From the NCBI RefSeq assembly GCF_006974125.1, contig NZ_CP037858.1, forward strand, positions 2,604,001 to 2,668,000: a stretch of 64,000 bases of DNA, written 5' to 3'. The notes beneath the pieces are model-generated. The model worked only from the letters and a program-made list of their open reading frames with translations, was not told the origin of the DNA and did not search any database. The first letter of the stretch is position 1. Each line of letters begins with the position of its first letter. Source of the stretch: Stenotrophomonas maltophilia (GTDB lineage: Bacteria; Pseudomonadota; Gammaproteobacteria; Xanthomonadales; Xanthomonadaceae). The position numbers and the translations under genes were made by a program. This document shows, piece after piece, positions 9,453 through 18,327 of the stretch.

Positions 9453-11102
9453 ATGCATACCATTGAAGTCGTCCTGGCGATGCTGGTGGCCGTTGTCGCC
9501 AGCGGCTACCTGGTTCGCGTCCTGCCGTTCTCGTTGCCGCTGCCGCTGGTGCAGATCGGGCTGGGCGCGGTCATCGCCGGGGTATTCAACCGCGGCCATG
9601 CGCTGGAGCCGGAAGTGTTCTTCCTGCTGTTCCTGCCGCCGCTGCTGTTCCTCGATGGCTGGCGCATTCCCAAACAGGGCCTGTTCCGCGACAAGGGCGC
9701 AATCCTCGAGCTGGCGTTCGGCCTGGTGGTGTTCACCGTCATCGGCGCCGGCTTCCTGATCCATTGGCTGATTCCGGTGATGCCGCTGGCGGTGTGCTTC
9801 GCACTGGCGGCGATCGTGTCGCCGACCGATCCGGTGGCAGTCGGTGCGATCGCCTCCAAGGCGCCGATTCCCAAGCGCCTGATGCACATCCTGGAAGGCG
9901 AGTCGCTGCTGAACGATGCGTCCGGCCTGGTCTGCTTCCGCTTCGCGGTGGCCGCAGTGATGACCGGCACCTTTTCGCTGGCCACGGCCTCGCTGACCTT
10001 CGTGTGGGTGGCGGTGGCCGGCCTGGCGGTGGGCGTGGCGGTCACCCTCGGTGTGTCGACCTTCCAGCGCTGGCTGTGGCGCCGCTTCGGCGAGGAGCCG
10101 GGCGCGGCGATGCTGGTCAACCTGCTCATTCCGTTCGCGGCCTACCTGCTGGCCGAAGAGATCCATGCCTCGGGCATTCTCGCCGCGGTCGCCGCCGGCA
10201 TCGCGATGAGCTATGTCGAGCTGACCGGCCGCGTTTCCGGCAGCATGCGCGTGCAGCGCGCCGGGGTCTGGAACATGCTGCAGTTCAGCTTCAACGGCAT
10301 CATGTTCGTGCTGCTGGGCGAGCAGCTGCCGGGCATCGTCGAGCGCGCCACCACCACCATGAACGAGAGCGGCCACCAGAGTGCGTGGTGGCTGCTGGTG
10401 TACGTGGTGGTGATCAACCTGGCGCTGGTGGTGCTGCGCCTGTTGTGGGTGTGGCTGTCGCTGCGCTGGAACCTGCTGCGCGCGCGGCGCCGCGGCCTGG
10501 AGCGCGGCGAGGCACCGAACTGGCGCATCGTGGTGGCCACCTCGGTGGCCGGCGTGCGTGGTGCGATCACGCTGGCGGGTGTGTTGACCCTGCCGCTGTT
10601 CCTGCCCGATGGCAGTGCGTTCCCGGCGCGTGACCTGGTGATCTTCCTGGCCGCGTCGGTGATCCTGTTCTCGCTGCTGGGCGCCAGCATCGCGCTGCCA
10701 CAGCTGCTGAAGGGCCTGCAGCTGCCGGCCGATTCAGGCGAACGCAAGGAAGAGGACCTGGCACGCCGGCTGTCGTCGAAGGCCGCTCTGGCCGGGGTCG
10801 AGCGCATGCGCCAGCAGCTGGTGATGAACCAGAACACCGAGAACGTGCAGCTGTACAACGACGCTGCGTCGCGGGTGAGCCTGCTGTACCAGCGCCACCT
10901 GGAGCGCGACAGTGATGGGCCCGACGTGGACCCGGAGAAGGTCCGGCGCATGGAAATGGGCTACCGCCAGCTGCGCAGCGCAGGCCTCAATGCCGAGCGC
11001 GAGGAGCTGTTCCGGTTGACCCGGCGCGGGGTGATCTCCGACGAGATCTCGCGGCGCCTGATCCGCAACCTGGACCTGCTGGAATCGCGCAAGCGCGAAT
11101 GA
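9453..11102 (+). CDS. Na+/H+ antiporter, CPA1 family
   Basis: 549 residues. The first ~410 residues form a multi-helix carrier with the CPA1 motifs FLLFLPPLLFLDGW, SPTDPVAVGAI and EGESLLNDASGLV, which include the ion-binding acidic residues. The last ~140 residues are a hydrophilic cytoplasmic tail rich in charged helices, as in bacterial NhaP/YjcE-like exchangers. It is expected to export Na+ (or K+) in exchange for protons across the inner membrane. GGAAGAA lies just ahead of the ATG. Single gene, convergent with the DUF3297 gene. Confidence 0.93.
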   Translation: MHTIEVVLAMLVAVVASGYLVRVLPFSLPLPLVQIGLGAVIAGVFNRGHALEPEVFFLLFLPPLLFLDGWRIPKQGLFRDKGAILELAFGLVVFTVIGAGFLIHWLIPVMPLAVCFALAAIVSPTDPVAVGAIASKAPIPKRLMHILEGESLLNDASGLVCFRFAVAAVMTGTFSLATASLTFVWVAVAGLAVGVAVTLGVSTFQRWLWRRFGEEPGAAMLVNLLIPFAAYLLAEEIHASGILAAVAAGIAMSYVELTGRVSGSMRVQRAGVWNMLQFSFNGIMFVLLGEQLPGIVERATTTMNESGHQSAWWLLVYVVVINLALVVLRLLWVWLSLRWNLLRARRRGLERGEAPNWRIVVATSVAGVRGAITLAGVLTLPLFLPDGSAFPARDLVIFLAASVILFSLLGASIALPQLLKGLQLPADSGERKEEDLARRLSSKAALAGVERMRQQLVMNQNTENVQLYNDAASRVSLLYQRHLERDSDGPDVDPEKVRRMEMGYRQLRSAGLNAEREELFRLTRRGVISDEISRRLIRNLDLLESRKRE

Positions 11103-11126
11103 CGCTGCGGTCGGGCGGCGTCGATC

Positions 11127-11165
11127 GGGGTCAGATCCCTTTCCGCAGGAAGGGGATCTGACCCC
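11127..11165. repeat. GGGGTCAGATCCC palindrome, convergent junction
   Basis: A 39-bp near-perfect palindrome: GGGGTCAGATCCC and, after a short loop, its complement. A second copy is at 13027-13064 and a compound version at 16294-16378. Here it lies between convergent genes and could terminate transcription in both directions, but it lacks a T tract. Confidence 0.85.
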
Positions 11166-11183
11166 AGGATCCGAGAGCCGCGC

Positions 11184-11432
11184 TTATTCCGGCTTCGTTT
11201 CCAGGAAATACGCCTCGACCTTGCCCTTGACCTTGATGGTCATCGGGTTGCCGCGGCGGTCGCGGGCCTTGCCGGCCTGAACGCGGATCCAGCCTTCGCT
11301 GACCGAGTATTCCTCGACGTTGTCGCGCTCGACGTCGTTGAAACGCACGCCAACGCCGCGCTCCAGCGCCTGCGCATCATGGAAGGGGCTGGCCGGGTTG
11401 ATCGCCAGGTGGTCGGGAGGGGTATCGCTCAT
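11184..11432 (-). CDS. DUF3297 family protein
   Basis: 82 residues: MSDTPPDHLAINPASPFHDA, then LERGVGVRFN, NVEEYSVSEGWIRV and RGNPMTIKVKGKVEA. This matches the small DUF3297 family, found as a single compact domain in many proteobacteria; its function is not known, and some database entries label it glutathione peroxidase without support. The start at 11432 follows family convention. It is divergently placed from the acidic protein gene at 11523. Confidence 0.88.
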   Translation of the reverse strand: MSDTPPDHLAINPASPFHDAQALERGVGVRFNDVERDNVEEYSVSEGWIRVQAGKARDRRGNPMTIKVKGKVEAYFLETKPE

Positions 11433-11522
11433 CGCTTCATTCACAGTGACGGCCACCAAGGCCGGCTTCAGCGGCACAGGATAAACCGTAGAATGCCGGC
11501 CTGCCCCAGAGGAAGTTCCACC

Positions 11523-12065
11523 ATGCCCGACAACAGCGACTATTTCGACTTCGAGGAAGACATCCACGACTTCGACGAAGACGGCTTCGAGGCCCGGGTC
11601 TGGAACCTGCTGGTGCTGATCAACCCGGGCGACGAAGAGCTGGCCCTGCAGCAGTTCAACCGCTGGCGCGAGCATCTGGCCGAGGACGGGCAGCCGCTGG
11701 AAGCGGACAGCGACTGGCTGCCGGCCCTGTTCACGGCCATTGCCTGGCAGTCCGGTTTCGAGGTGGAGCGTGATGACCTGGAATCGCTGCAGTCGGCGGT
11801 GAACGAGCTGTCGGCGCGCTTCAACCTGCAGCTGGACTGGGGCGGTGACCTGGATGACGAGGACTTCGCCGAAGGCCTGGACGGCGTGCAGCTGATGTCC
11901 ACCGCCTTCGACCGCCTGCGCGAGCACAACTACACGCTGTGGAGCGTGGATGCCGGCAGCGACGGCTTCACCGGGATGATGGCACTGACCCGCGACGACG
12001 ACGCGATGCTGGCGCTGTGCTCGCTGCTGAACGTGGAAATCCGGCTGGGCAGCGACCCGTTCTGA
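11523..12065 (+). CDS. Conserved acidic protein of unknown function
   Basis: 180 residues, strongly acidic at the N-terminus (DYFDFEEDIHDFDEDGFEARVW), with LLVLINPGDEELALQQFNRW, a DWLPALFTAIAW stretch and a C-terminal MMALTRDDDAMLALCSLLNVEIRL. No signal peptide or membrane segment, so it is cytosolic. I do not recognise it with certainty; a DUF6630- or RraB-type assignment is possible but unproved. AGAGGAAG precedes the ATG. It diverges from the DUF3297 gene and is convergent with DUF4031. Confidence 0.8.
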   Translation: MPDNSDYFDFEEDIHDFDEDGFEARVWNLLVLINPGDEELALQQFNRWREHLAEDGQPLEADSDWLPALFTAIAWQSGFEVERDDLESLQSAVNELSARFNLQLDWGGDLDDEDFAEGLDGVQLMSTAFDRLREHNYTLWSVDAGSDGFTGMMALTRDDDAMLALCSLLNVEIRLGSDPF

Positions 12066-12070
12066 GGCCG

Positions 12071-12159
12071 GTAGGTGGGTGCGGAGCCCGCCTATAGGTG
12101 GATGGCAACCTTGGTTGGCATGCCCTGTGCCGATGTGCGGACCAAGGTCCGCACCCACC
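12071..12159. repeat. Cluster of SMAG-type palindromes
   Basis: Three hairpins in a row: one around GTGCGGAGCCCGCC, one with GCCAACCTTGGTTGGCA-like arms and one with GTGCGGACCAAGGTCCGCAC, bounded by GGTAGG and CCACC. They belong to the same broad class as the other GTAG repeats but with different stem sequences. The cluster fills a convergent gap. Confidence 0.75.
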
Positions 12160-12187
12160 ACAGCAAGGGGTAGCCCCCAACGCCGGC

Positions 12188-12463
12188 CTATGGCCGGTAC
12201 TGCGCCCGGGCGTTGGCGATCACCGCTTTGACCAGCTCGCGGTCGGCGTGCCGGGAAATGGCCCTTGCACCGAGCGCAATCGCCTGTGCGCGCAGTTCGG
12301 CAGTGACATCGTAGTGTGCACCGCTGGCCTTGTTCTGGAAGGCCCGCGCTGGAATGCCGAGCTGCGCCGCCATGGCGTGCAGCTCGGGCAGGGTGTCGGC
12401 CATCAGGTGCGCCCAGCGCTGTCCGCGCCAGGGATGCACCGCGTCATCGACGTAGACCGTCAC
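12188..12463 (-). CDS. DUF4031 domain protein
   Basis: 91 residues beginning VTVYVDDAVHPWRGQRWAHL, followed by MADTLPELHAMAAQLGI and YDVTAELRAQAIALGA. This is the compact DUF4031 domain, whose function is unknown. The reading frame runs upstream into the neighbouring gene without stop, but family members begin at the VTVYVDD residues, so GTG at 12463 is taken. It starts 13 bp after the end of the gene at 12477 and is probably cotranscribed with it. Confidence 0.85.
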   Translation of the reverse strand: MTVYVDDAVHPWRGQRWAHLMADTLPELHAMAAQLGIPARAFQNKASGAHYDVTAELRAQAIALGARAISRHADRELVKAVIANARAQYRP

Positions 12464-12476
12464 CGCCGCGGCCGGT

Positions 12477-12971
12477 TCAGGCCTGCGGCTTGCTGTCGCT
12501 GTCAGCGGCCGGCGCGGCCTCGGCGTCGGCAGCAGCGGCTTCGGCCACGTCGCCCTCGGCGGCTTCGCCTTCCTCGCCTTCAGCAGCGTCGACGCCTTCG
12601 AATTCGGCAACCAGCTTGTCCAGATATTCGTCAGCGGTCTGGCCGGATTCGGCCGCCAGGGTGTCCAGCAGCTTCTGCAGCAGTTCGGAGTACTCCAGGT
12701 TGACCTTGCGGCCTTCCTTTTCCTGCACGTTGGACAGGTGCTTGAGCATGGCCAGCATCGGCACCGGGTTCTCGGCGTTGCCCATGGTCTGGCCACCGAT
12801 GGCCAGCAGCCACTCACGGCCCTGCAGGCCGATGGCGGCGACCACCTGGCCGTCTTCGTTGGTCAGCACGGCATGGTTCTGCACCTGCTGCTGGGCGTTC
12901 AGGCGCAGGAACGGGCGCTTGGCCTGCTGCTTCTTGCGCTTGTCGCGCTTGGCCTTGGAGTTCTGGGACAT
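12477..12971 (-). CDS. Hypothetical protein with basic N-terminus and acidic alanine-rich tail
   Basis: 164 residues. The first ~20 are strongly basic (KAKRDKRKKQQAKR), the middle holds a compact part (VVAAIGLQGREWLLAIGGQT), and the last ~60 residues are Glu/Ala/Asp-rich and probably disordered. No signal peptide. A basic start of this kind suggests contact with nucleic acid, but no known domain is evident to me. It is the first of a likely two-gene unit with DUF4031 and lies downstream of motAB, separated by a palindromic repeat. Confidence 0.75.
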   Translation of the reverse strand: MSQNSKAKRDKRKKQQAKRPFLRLNAQQQVQNHAVLTNEDGQVVAAIGLQGREWLLAIGGQTMGNAENPVPMLAMLKHLSNVQEKEGRKVNLEYSELLQKLLDTLAAESGQTADEYLDKLVAEFEGVDAAEGEEGEAAEGDVAEAAAADAEAAPAADSDSKPQA

Positions 12972-13026
12972 GGGGTGGGGTCACCTGGAAACGGAAAGAC
13001 CGCCATTGTAGCGGCCGCACGCAGAT

Positions 13027-13064
13027 GGGGTCAGATCCCTTTCCATGGAAAGGGATCTGACCCC
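13027..13064. repeat. GGGGTCAGATCCC palindrome between tandem genes
   Basis: 38-bp palindrome (GGGGTCAGATCCCTTTCC, a 2-bp centre AT, and its complement), perfect over both arms. It is a close relative of 11127-11165. It lies between motB and the gene at 12477, both on the minus strand, so unlike most palindromes here it is not in a convergent gap. Confidence 0.85.
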
Positions 13065-13071
13065 GGTTCAA

Positions 13072-14040
13072 TCAGCGCGCCACGGCGGGCGCGGCGGCCT
13101 CTGCCGGTGCCTTGCCCTGCGCGGCCTGCACATCCGGGTCGACGGTCGGCGCCGACAGCCCCACCTGCGGGCCGGCACCGGCCAGGGCGGCCTCCTCGGC
13201 GGCCCTGGTCATTACTACGATGCTGATGCGGCGGTTGATCGGGTTCTGCGGGTCGGTCTTGTCGAACAGCACGGACGAGGACAGGCCGACCACGCGGGTG
13301 ATCTTGCTGTCATCCAGGCCGCCATCGACCAGCGCGCGGCGTGCGGCATTGGCACGGTCGGCGCTCAGTTCCCAGTTGCCGTAGCCGCGTGCGGCGGAAT
13401 AGGCGGTGATGTCGGTGTGGCCGGTCAGGCTGATCCGGTTCGGCACATGGTTCAGGTACTCGGCCAGCTCGTGCAGGATCTGCTGCGTATAGGGCTTCAG
13501 CGTGGCACTGCCAAGGTCGAACATCGGCCGGTTCTGCTTGTCCACGATCTGGATGCGCAGGCCTTCCGGGGTCAGGTCCAGCAGCAGCTGGTCCTTGAAC
13601 GGTTCCAGCGCCTGGCTCCTGCTGATCGCTTCCTGCAACTCCTTCATCAGCTGCTCCAGCTGCTGCTTGTCGCGCTGCTGCTGGTCCACCGGCTGCGGTA
13701 CTGCTTCCTTCTGGTTCTGGAAGGGATCGTTGCTGTTGCCACGCGAAATGTCGGTGGCACCGCCCAGCTTGATCATCGAAGTACTGGCGCCGCCCGGGCC
13801 GGCCATGCCGGGCGCCGGCGTGGCGTTCTGGCCACTCAGCGGGCTGGGGTTGCGGAAGTACTCGGAAATGGCTGCACGGTCGTTCTTGTTGGTGGTGGCC
13901 ATCAGCCACAGCACCAGGAAGAAGGCCATCATCGCGGTCACGAAGTCGGCATAGGCCACCTTCCATGAACCGCCATGATGGGCGGCGTGGCCGGCCTTCT
14001 TGACCCGGCGGACGATGACGGTGGGCTTGTTCTCGGCCAT
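13072..14040 (-). CDS. motB: Flagellar motor stator protein MotB
   Basis: 322 residues. A cytoplasmic start, then one transmembrane helix (VAYADFVTAMMAFFLVLWLM) with the proton-carrying Asp at about residue 32, a periplasmic plug and linker, and a C-terminal OmpA-like peptidoglycan-binding domain (LTGHTDITAYS, LSADRANAARRAL). A proline/alanine-rich tail follows. It forms the stator ring with MotA and anchors it to the cell wall. It starts 3 bp after motA ends, so the two are one operon. Confidence 0.96.
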   Translation of the reverse strand: MAENKPTVIVRRVKKAGHAAHHGGSWKVAYADFVTAMMAFFLVLWLMATTNKNDRAAISEYFRNPSPLSGQNATPAPGMAGPGGASTSMIKLGGATDISRGNSNDPFQNQKEAVPQPVDQQQRDKQQLEQLMKELQEAISRSQALEPFKDQLLLDLTPEGLRIQIVDKQNRPMFDLGSATLKPYTQQILHELAEYLNHVPNRISLTGHTDITAYSAARGYGNWELSADRANAARRALVDGGLDDSKITRVVGLSSSVLFDKTDPQNPINRRISIVVMTRAAEEAALAGAGPQVGLSAPTVDPDVQAAQGKAPAEAAAPAVAR

Positions 14041-14043
14041 GGC

Positions 14044-14898
14044 TTACTTGACCGTCTTCAGGTGCTGCTCGAAATCGGAGAAGGCCGGGCGCACGTTCGA
14101 CGGCAGCGTCTTGCGGGCGAATTCCAGTGCGATCTTCGGGTTGTAGCCGCGCAGGCAGGCCAGCAGGGCGGTCTTCACCGATTCGTAGATGCGGCTGTCC
14201 TGTTCGGCGCGCGCTTCCATTGCCGCTGCCATCGGGCCGACGAAACCGTAGCCCAGCAGGATGCCGAGGAAGGTGCCGACCAGCGCACCGGCCACGTGGC
14301 CGCCTACTTCGACGATATCGCCGCCGATCGAGCCCATGGTGATGACGATGCCCAGCACCGCCGCCACGATGCCGAAACCGGGCAATCCGTCGGCGACCTT
14401 GTTCATCACCTGCGACGGTGCCATCGCCTCGGCGTGGTGCTTTTCCAGCTCCAGTTCCAGCAGCGGTTCCAGCTCGTGCGGCTCGATGTTGCTGCCGATC
14501 ATCAGGCGCAGGCAGTCGGTGATGAAGTCGATCAGGTGGTGGTCGGCCTGCACCTTGGGGTAGTTGCCGAACAACGCGCTCTCGGCTGGGCGCTCGACAT
14601 GGTCTTCCAGTGCCATGAAGCCTTCGCGGCGCGCCTTGTTCAGCAGTTCATAGAGCAGGCTGAGCACATCGATGTAGTCCTGCTGCTTGTAACGTGGGCC
14701 CTTGAACACGCCCACCATCGCCTGCAGGGTCTGCTTGACCGTCTTGGCCGGGGTGCCGACCAGGAATGCGCCGAGCGCGGCGCCGCCGATGATGACCAGT
14801 TCGTAGGGTTGCCAGAGGGCACCCAGGCGGCCGTGGGCACCGAGGTAGCCCCCGATCACGCTGATGATGACGACCAGGAATCCAACGATGATGAGCAT
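14044..14898 (-). CDS. motA: Flagellar motor stator protein MotA
   Basis: 284 residues with four membrane helices: MLIIVGFLVVIISVIGGYLGA at the start, a second near GGAALGAFLVG, a large cytoplasmic loop with the conserved charged region, and the last pair around GFGIVAAVLGIVITMG and GTFLGILLGYGFVGP. The ATG at 14898 gives the usual MotA start; a TTG 12 bp upstream is possible. It conducts protons with MotB to drive flagellar rotation. No flagellar structural genes are in this window. Confidence 0.96.
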   Translation of the reverse strand: MLIIVGFLVVIISVIGGYLGAHGRLGALWQPYELVIIGGAALGAFLVGTPAKTVKQTLQAMVGVFKGPRYKQQDYIDVLSLLYELLNKARREGFMALEDHVERPAESALFGNYPKVQADHHLIDFITDCLRLMIGSNIEPHELEPLLELELEKHHAEAMAPSQVMNKVADGLPGFGIVAAVLGIVITMGSIGGDIVEVGGHVAGALVGTFLGILLGYGFVGPMAAAMEARAEQDSRIYESVKTALLACLRGYNPKIALEFARKTLPSNVRPAFSDFEQHLKTVK

Positions 14899-14989
14899 GG
14901 CGCGACGCAAGGAGAGGGGATATCTCCTTGTCGGCCCGTCGCCTGGTTTTCTGAAGAGGGAATTCTGTGAAATCGGTCAGCGGGGTATT

Positions 14990-15457
14990 TCAGCCCGCCA
15001 CGCCGGCCTCGGCACCGCCACGCTGCAGTGGATCGGGCCAGGGCTCGCCATTGCCGGTGAACGAAAGTGAGACGGAGTTCAGGCAGTGGCGTTCGTAGGT
15101 CGGCGGCGGGCCGTCCGGGAACACATGGCCCAGGTGGCTGCCGCAACGCGCACAGGTGATCTCGGTGCGCACCATGCCGTGGCTGGTATCGCGGATCTCG
15201 CGCACGTGCGCCGGGTCGAACGGGGCGAAGAAGCTGGGCCAGCCAGTGCCGGAATCAAACTTGGTACTGGAGCGGAACAGCGGCAGCGCACACAGCCGGC
15301 AGCAGTAGACGCCCTCGCGCTTGTTGTCGAGGAACACCCCGCAGAACGGCGCTTCGGTGCCGTGCTGCAGCAGCACGCGGCGCTCCTCGCTGCTGAGGCC
15401 GGCGACGAGTGCCTCGGTCTGGGTGGCGGTGGGGGGCGTCAGATCGAAGGCAGTCAT
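14990..15457 (-). CDS. msrB: Peptide-methionine (R)-S-oxide reductase, cytosolic
   Basis: 155 residues, all within the SelR/MsrB fold. The zinc cysteines are present as CRLCALP and [15 protein letters not shown], the substrate region as [13 protein letters not shown], and the catalytic cysteine in RHCLNSVSL at about residue 125. There is no signal peptide, so it repairs Met-R-oxide in the cytoplasm, in contrast to the exported paralogue at 42340. The frame is open far upstream, but the ATG at 15457 gives a normal length. It is a single gene diverging from the secreted protein at 15598. Confidence 0.95.
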   Translation of the reverse strand: MTAFDLTPPTATQTEALVAGLSSEERRVLLQHGTEAPFCGVFLDNKREGVYCCRLCALPLFRSSTKFDSGTGWPSFFAPFDPAHVREIRDTSHGMVRTEITCARCGSHLGHVFPDGPPPTYERHCLNSVSLSFTGNGEPWPDPLQRGGAEAGVAG

Positions 15458-15597
15458 GGCGGCGCTCCGTGGGGTCGATGGCCTGGGGATGCGGGAAAAC
15501 GTGGGGGTGATGGAGCGACCTTGCAAGTGTGATGGCCGTTCATGGGCGGCACACAGGGGGTGGCGCATGGTGAAGACGATCCACGCCGGAGCGTGCC

Positions 15598-15969
15598 ATG
15601 AAATCGCCCCTTCCCCTGTTGCTGATCGCCCTGCTGCCTGCGTCGGCGCTGGCCCAGGTGCCGACCGCCGATCCGACCGCCACCCGCAGCAGCAGCACCG
15701 TGGCGCCCACCCCGGTGGCACCGCCACCACAGGCCGCGCGCCCGCAGCCGCAGGTACTGCCCTCACCGCAGCCGGCGCAGCCGATCAAGTCCACGGGGCC
15801 GGCCCAGGTCGCGCCGACGCCGGTACCGAAGCCGGTCGACAAGGTCTACGACCGCAACGGTCGCATCATTCCCGGCGTGCGCCCGGCCGGTCCCAACCGC
15901 GTGTTCGATTCGCGCACCGGGCGTTATCTCGACAGCGTGCCGCAGGGCGACGGCCAGCAGATCCGGTAA
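15598..15969 (+). CDS. Small secreted proline-rich protein
   Basis: 123 residues with a clear signal peptide ([18 protein letters not shown], cut after A-Q). The mature part is a low-complexity Pro/Ala/Gln/Thr segment of about 65 residues followed by a short conserved-looking tail ([25 protein letters not shown]). It is probably periplasmic or outer-membrane associated. I do not recognise a named family. Confidence 0.75.
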   Translation: MKSPLPLLLIALLPASALAQVPTADPTATRSSSTVAPTPVAPPPQAARPQPQVLPSPQPAQPIKSTGPAQVAPTPVPKPVDKVYDRNGRIIPGVRPAGPNRVFDSRTGRYLDSVPQGDGQQIR

Positions 15970-16115
15970 GGCCGCGCCCGGCGGCGCAGCTGAACCTCCG
16001 AAAACAACACCTTCCCGATCACTGCTTTTTCGCCTGCGATTAACCGTTCCGGGACCACCGTGGCCCTGCGCCGGCATTCCGCCGCCGCATGTCCTTCGTC
16101 CACTGGATCGCGATC

Positions 16116-16286
16116 ATGAAGAACCAGCAGAACCGTCATCCCGGCAAGGAACCGCAGGGCCGCAACCCGCAACAGCAACAGCAACAGCAGCAGCAACAGC
16201 AACAGCAACAGATGGAACCGCAGCAGTCGCACAAGGGCGGCAAGCAGCAGGAGCAGCGCCCGCAGAAGCATCCGCAGCAGCGCTGA
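16116..16286 (+). CDS. Small polyglutamine protein
   Basis: About 56 residues: MKNQQNRHPGKEPQGRNP, then 14 consecutive glutamines, then a Gln/Lys/His-rich tail. It is encoded partly by a CAA/CAG microsatellite. There is no strong ribosome site before either this ATG or the one at 16089. The composition is fully disordered and basic. It could be a real small protein or a chance frame over a repeat; the stable frame on both sides of the repeat favours the former. Confidence 0.5.
   Translation: MKNQQNRHPGKEPQGRNPQQQQQQQQQQQQQQMEPQQSHKGGKQQEQRPQKHPQQR
16170..16211 (+). repeat. CAA/CAG glutamine-codon microsatellite
   Basis: Fourteen consecutive CAA or CAG codons, mostly alternating, so the tract is a 6-bp (CAACAG) tandem repeat with one irregularity. 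Length change in steps of 3 or 6 would keep the frame and alter only the polyglutamine length. Confidence 0.9.
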
Positions 16287-16293
16287 CGGATCC

Positions 16294-16378
16294 GGGGTCA
16301 GAGCCCGCGTTGCGGGATCTGACCTTCGCACGCAGCCCCCTGATCGGGGTCGGATCCCGCACAGCGGGCTCTGACCCC
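16294..16378. repeat. Compound GGGGTC palindrome at convergent junction
   Basis: The outer arms (GGGGTCAGAGCCCGC at the left and its complement at the right) enclose two inner arms of the GGGGTC(A/G)GATCCCGC type. Either half can fold alone, or the whole 85 bp can fold as one cruciform. It separates the polyglutamine gene from the convergent Lrp-type regulator. Confidence 0.85.
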
Positions 16379-16393
16379 ACCCCCGCAGCCAGC

Positions 16394-16873
16394 TCAGTCC
16401 GGAATCGGCAGGCTCAGCGTTTCCTTCACCTCTTCCATCACGATGTAGCTCTTCGATTCACGCACATGCGGCAGCGTCAGCAGGGTGCTGCCGAGCAGCT
16501 TGCGGTAGGAGGCCATCTCGCTGATCCGTGCCTTCAGCAGGTAATCGAAGTCGCCCGACACCAGGTGGCACTCCAGCACGTTGGGCAGCTTCAGGGCCGC
16601 GCGCCGGAATTCCTCGAAGATGTCGCCGGACTTGTAGGCCAGGCTGATCTCGACGAACACCAGCAGGCTGGCCTTCACCGCCGCAGGGTCCAGATGGGCG
16701 TGGTAACCGGTGATCACGCCCTCGCGCTCCAGCCGGCGCACGCGCTCGGTGCACGGGGTGGTGGACAGGCCGACCCGCTCACCCAGTTCGGTGAAGGAGA
16801 TGCGGCCTTCGGCCTGCAGGATGCGCAGGATCTTGCGGTCGATCTTGTCCAGTTCGCGGGTACGGGTGGCCAT
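16394..16873 (-). CDS. Lrp/AsnC-family regulator of the dad locus
   Basis: 159 residues: N-terminal helix-turn-helix (LDKIDRKILRILQAEGRIS, GLSTTPCTERVRRLEREGVI) and a C-terminal RAM/AsnC ligand-binding domain (LVFVEISL, GDFDYLLKARI). The ATG at 16873 gives the standard length. It diverges from dadA. In Pseudomonas and E. coli the dad genes are controlled by an Lrp-type protein (DadR or Lrp) that senses alanine, so the same role is likely here, through the inverted repeat in the gap. Confidence 0.93.
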   Translation of the reverse strand: MATRTRELDKIDRKILRILQAEGRISFTELGERVGLSTTPCTERVRRLEREGVITGYHAHLDPAAVKASLLVFVEISLAYKSGDIFEEFRRAALKLPNVLECHLVSGDFDYLLKARISEMASYRKLLGSTLLTLPHVRESKSYIVMEEVKETLSLPIPD

Positions 16874-16914
16874 GGCCGTCAACCTTGGGGAGTGAATCTC
16901 AGGAGAACATCCTG

Positions 16915-16963
16915 CTGGTTGATTGCAAATCAGGCAAATCAACTGGTATCGGCTGTCTATACT
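16915..16963. promoter_or_regulatory. Probable Lrp-type operator and dadA promoter
   Basis: An AT-rich island carries a 7-bp inverted repeat, GTTGATT (16918-16924) and AATCAAC (16937-16943), spaced by 12 bp. A TATACT hexamer at 16958-16963 could be the dadA -10 box; no good -35 is seen, which suits an activated promoter. The operator is about 45 bp from the regulator start and 80 bp from dadA. Confidence 0.5.
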
Positions 16964-17022
16964 TCCCCAATTGTGGTCCCGGCACGCTCCAGTGCAGGGA
17001 ATGATCGGGTTGGAGAAGTCCC

Positions 17023-18327
17023 ATGCGAGTCCTAGTTCTCGGCAGCGGCGTGATCGGCACCACCAGTGCCTGGTACCTGCGACAGGCCGGGTTTGAAGTC
17101 ACGGTCATCGACCGCCAACCCGGCCCGGCGCTGGAGACCAGCTTCGCCAATGCCGGCCAGCTGTCGTTCGGCTACACCTCGCCGTGGGCGGCGCCGGGCG
17201 TGCCGAAGAAGGCGATCGGCTGGCTGTTCGAGAAGCACGCGCCGCTGGCGATCCGCCCGGGCATGGACCTGGCCCAGTACCGCTGGCTGTGGCAGATGCT
17301 GCGCAACTGCACCCACGAGCGCTACGCGATCAACAAGGCGCGCATGGTGCGCATGTCCGAGTACAGTCGCGACTGCCTGAACGAGTTGCGCGCGCAGATC
17401 GGCATCGAGTTCGAAGGCCGCGACCTGGGCACCACCCAGTTGTTCCGCACCCAGCAGCAGCTGGATGCCTCGGCGCAGGACATCGAGATCCTGGCCCAGT
17501 ACGGCGTGCCGTACGAGGTGCTGGACCGTGCCGGCATCATCCAGGCCGAACCGGCCCTGGCCCACGTCGATGGCCTGGTAGGCGCGCTGCGCCTGCCGCG
17601 TGACCAGACCGGCGACTGCCAGCTGTTCACCCGTCGCCTGGCGCAGATGTGCGTGGACGCCGGCGTCGAGTTCCGTTTCGACCAGGACATCACCGGCCTG
17701 GAGTTCGATGGCGACCGCATCACCGGCGTGCGCATCGACGGCAAGCTGGAAACCGCCGACCGCTTCGTGGTTGCACTGGGCAGCTACTCGCCAGCGCTGG
17801 TCGCACCGCTGGGCATGCGCCTGCCGGTGTACCCGCTGAAGGGCTACTCGCTGACCCTGCCGATCACCGACCCGGCGATGGCACCGACCTCGACCATCCT
17901 CGACGAGAGCTACAAGGTGGCGGTGACCCGCTTCGACGATCGCATCCGCGTCGGTGGCATGGCCGAAGTGGCCGGCTTCGACCTGTCGCTGTCGCAGCGC
18001 CGCCGCGAGACCCTGGAACTGGTGGTCAGCGACCTGTACCCGAAGGGCGGCGACCTGTCGCGCGCGCAGTTCTGGACCGGCCTGCGCCCGGCCACGCCGG
18101 ACGGCACGCCGGTGATCGGCGCCACGCCGTTCCGCAACCTGTACCTCAACACCGGTCACGGCACGCTGGGCTGGACCATGGCCTGCGGTTCGGGCCGCTA
18201 CCTGGCCGACCTGATGAGCGCGCGCCAGCCGCAGATCAGCACCGAAGGTCTGGATATTTTCCGCTACGGCCAGTACGGTCACGCGCCGCAACACGAGAAC
18301 CGCACATGCGTCCTGCCCGCGCGCTGA
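17023..18327 (+). CDS. dadA: D-amino-acid dehydrogenase small subunit
   Basis: 434 residues. It starts with an FAD-binding Rossmann segment ([23 protein letters not shown]) and contains the DadA-typical [20 protein letters not shown] and a C-terminal [14 protein letters not shown] flavin-contact motif. It oxidises D-alanine to pyruvate and ammonia, passing electrons to the respiratory chain at the inner membrane. Its 3' end overlaps the alanine racemase by 22 bp, so the two are one operon for use of L-alanine through D-alanine. Confidence 0.97.
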   Translation: MRVLVLGSGVIGTTSAWYLRQAGFEVTVIDRQPGPALETSFANAGQLSFGYTSPWAAPGVPKKAIGWLFEKHAPLAIRPGMDLAQYRWLWQMLRNCTHERYAINKARMVRMSEYSRDCLNELRAQIGIEFEGRDLGTTQLFRTQQQLDASAQDIEILAQYGVPYEVLDRAGIIQAEPALAHVDGLVGALRLPRDQTGDCQLFTRRLAQMCVDAGVEFRFDQDITGLEFDGDRITGVRIDGKLETADRFVVALGSYSPALVAPLGMRLPVYPLKGYSLTLPITDPAMAPTSTILDESYKVAVTRFDDRIRVGGMAEVAGFDLSLSQRRRETLELVVSDLYPKGGDLSRAQFWTGLRPATPDGTPVIGATPFRNLYLNTGHGTLGWTMACGSGRYLADLMSARQPQISTEGLDIFRYGQYGHAPQHENRTCVLPAR

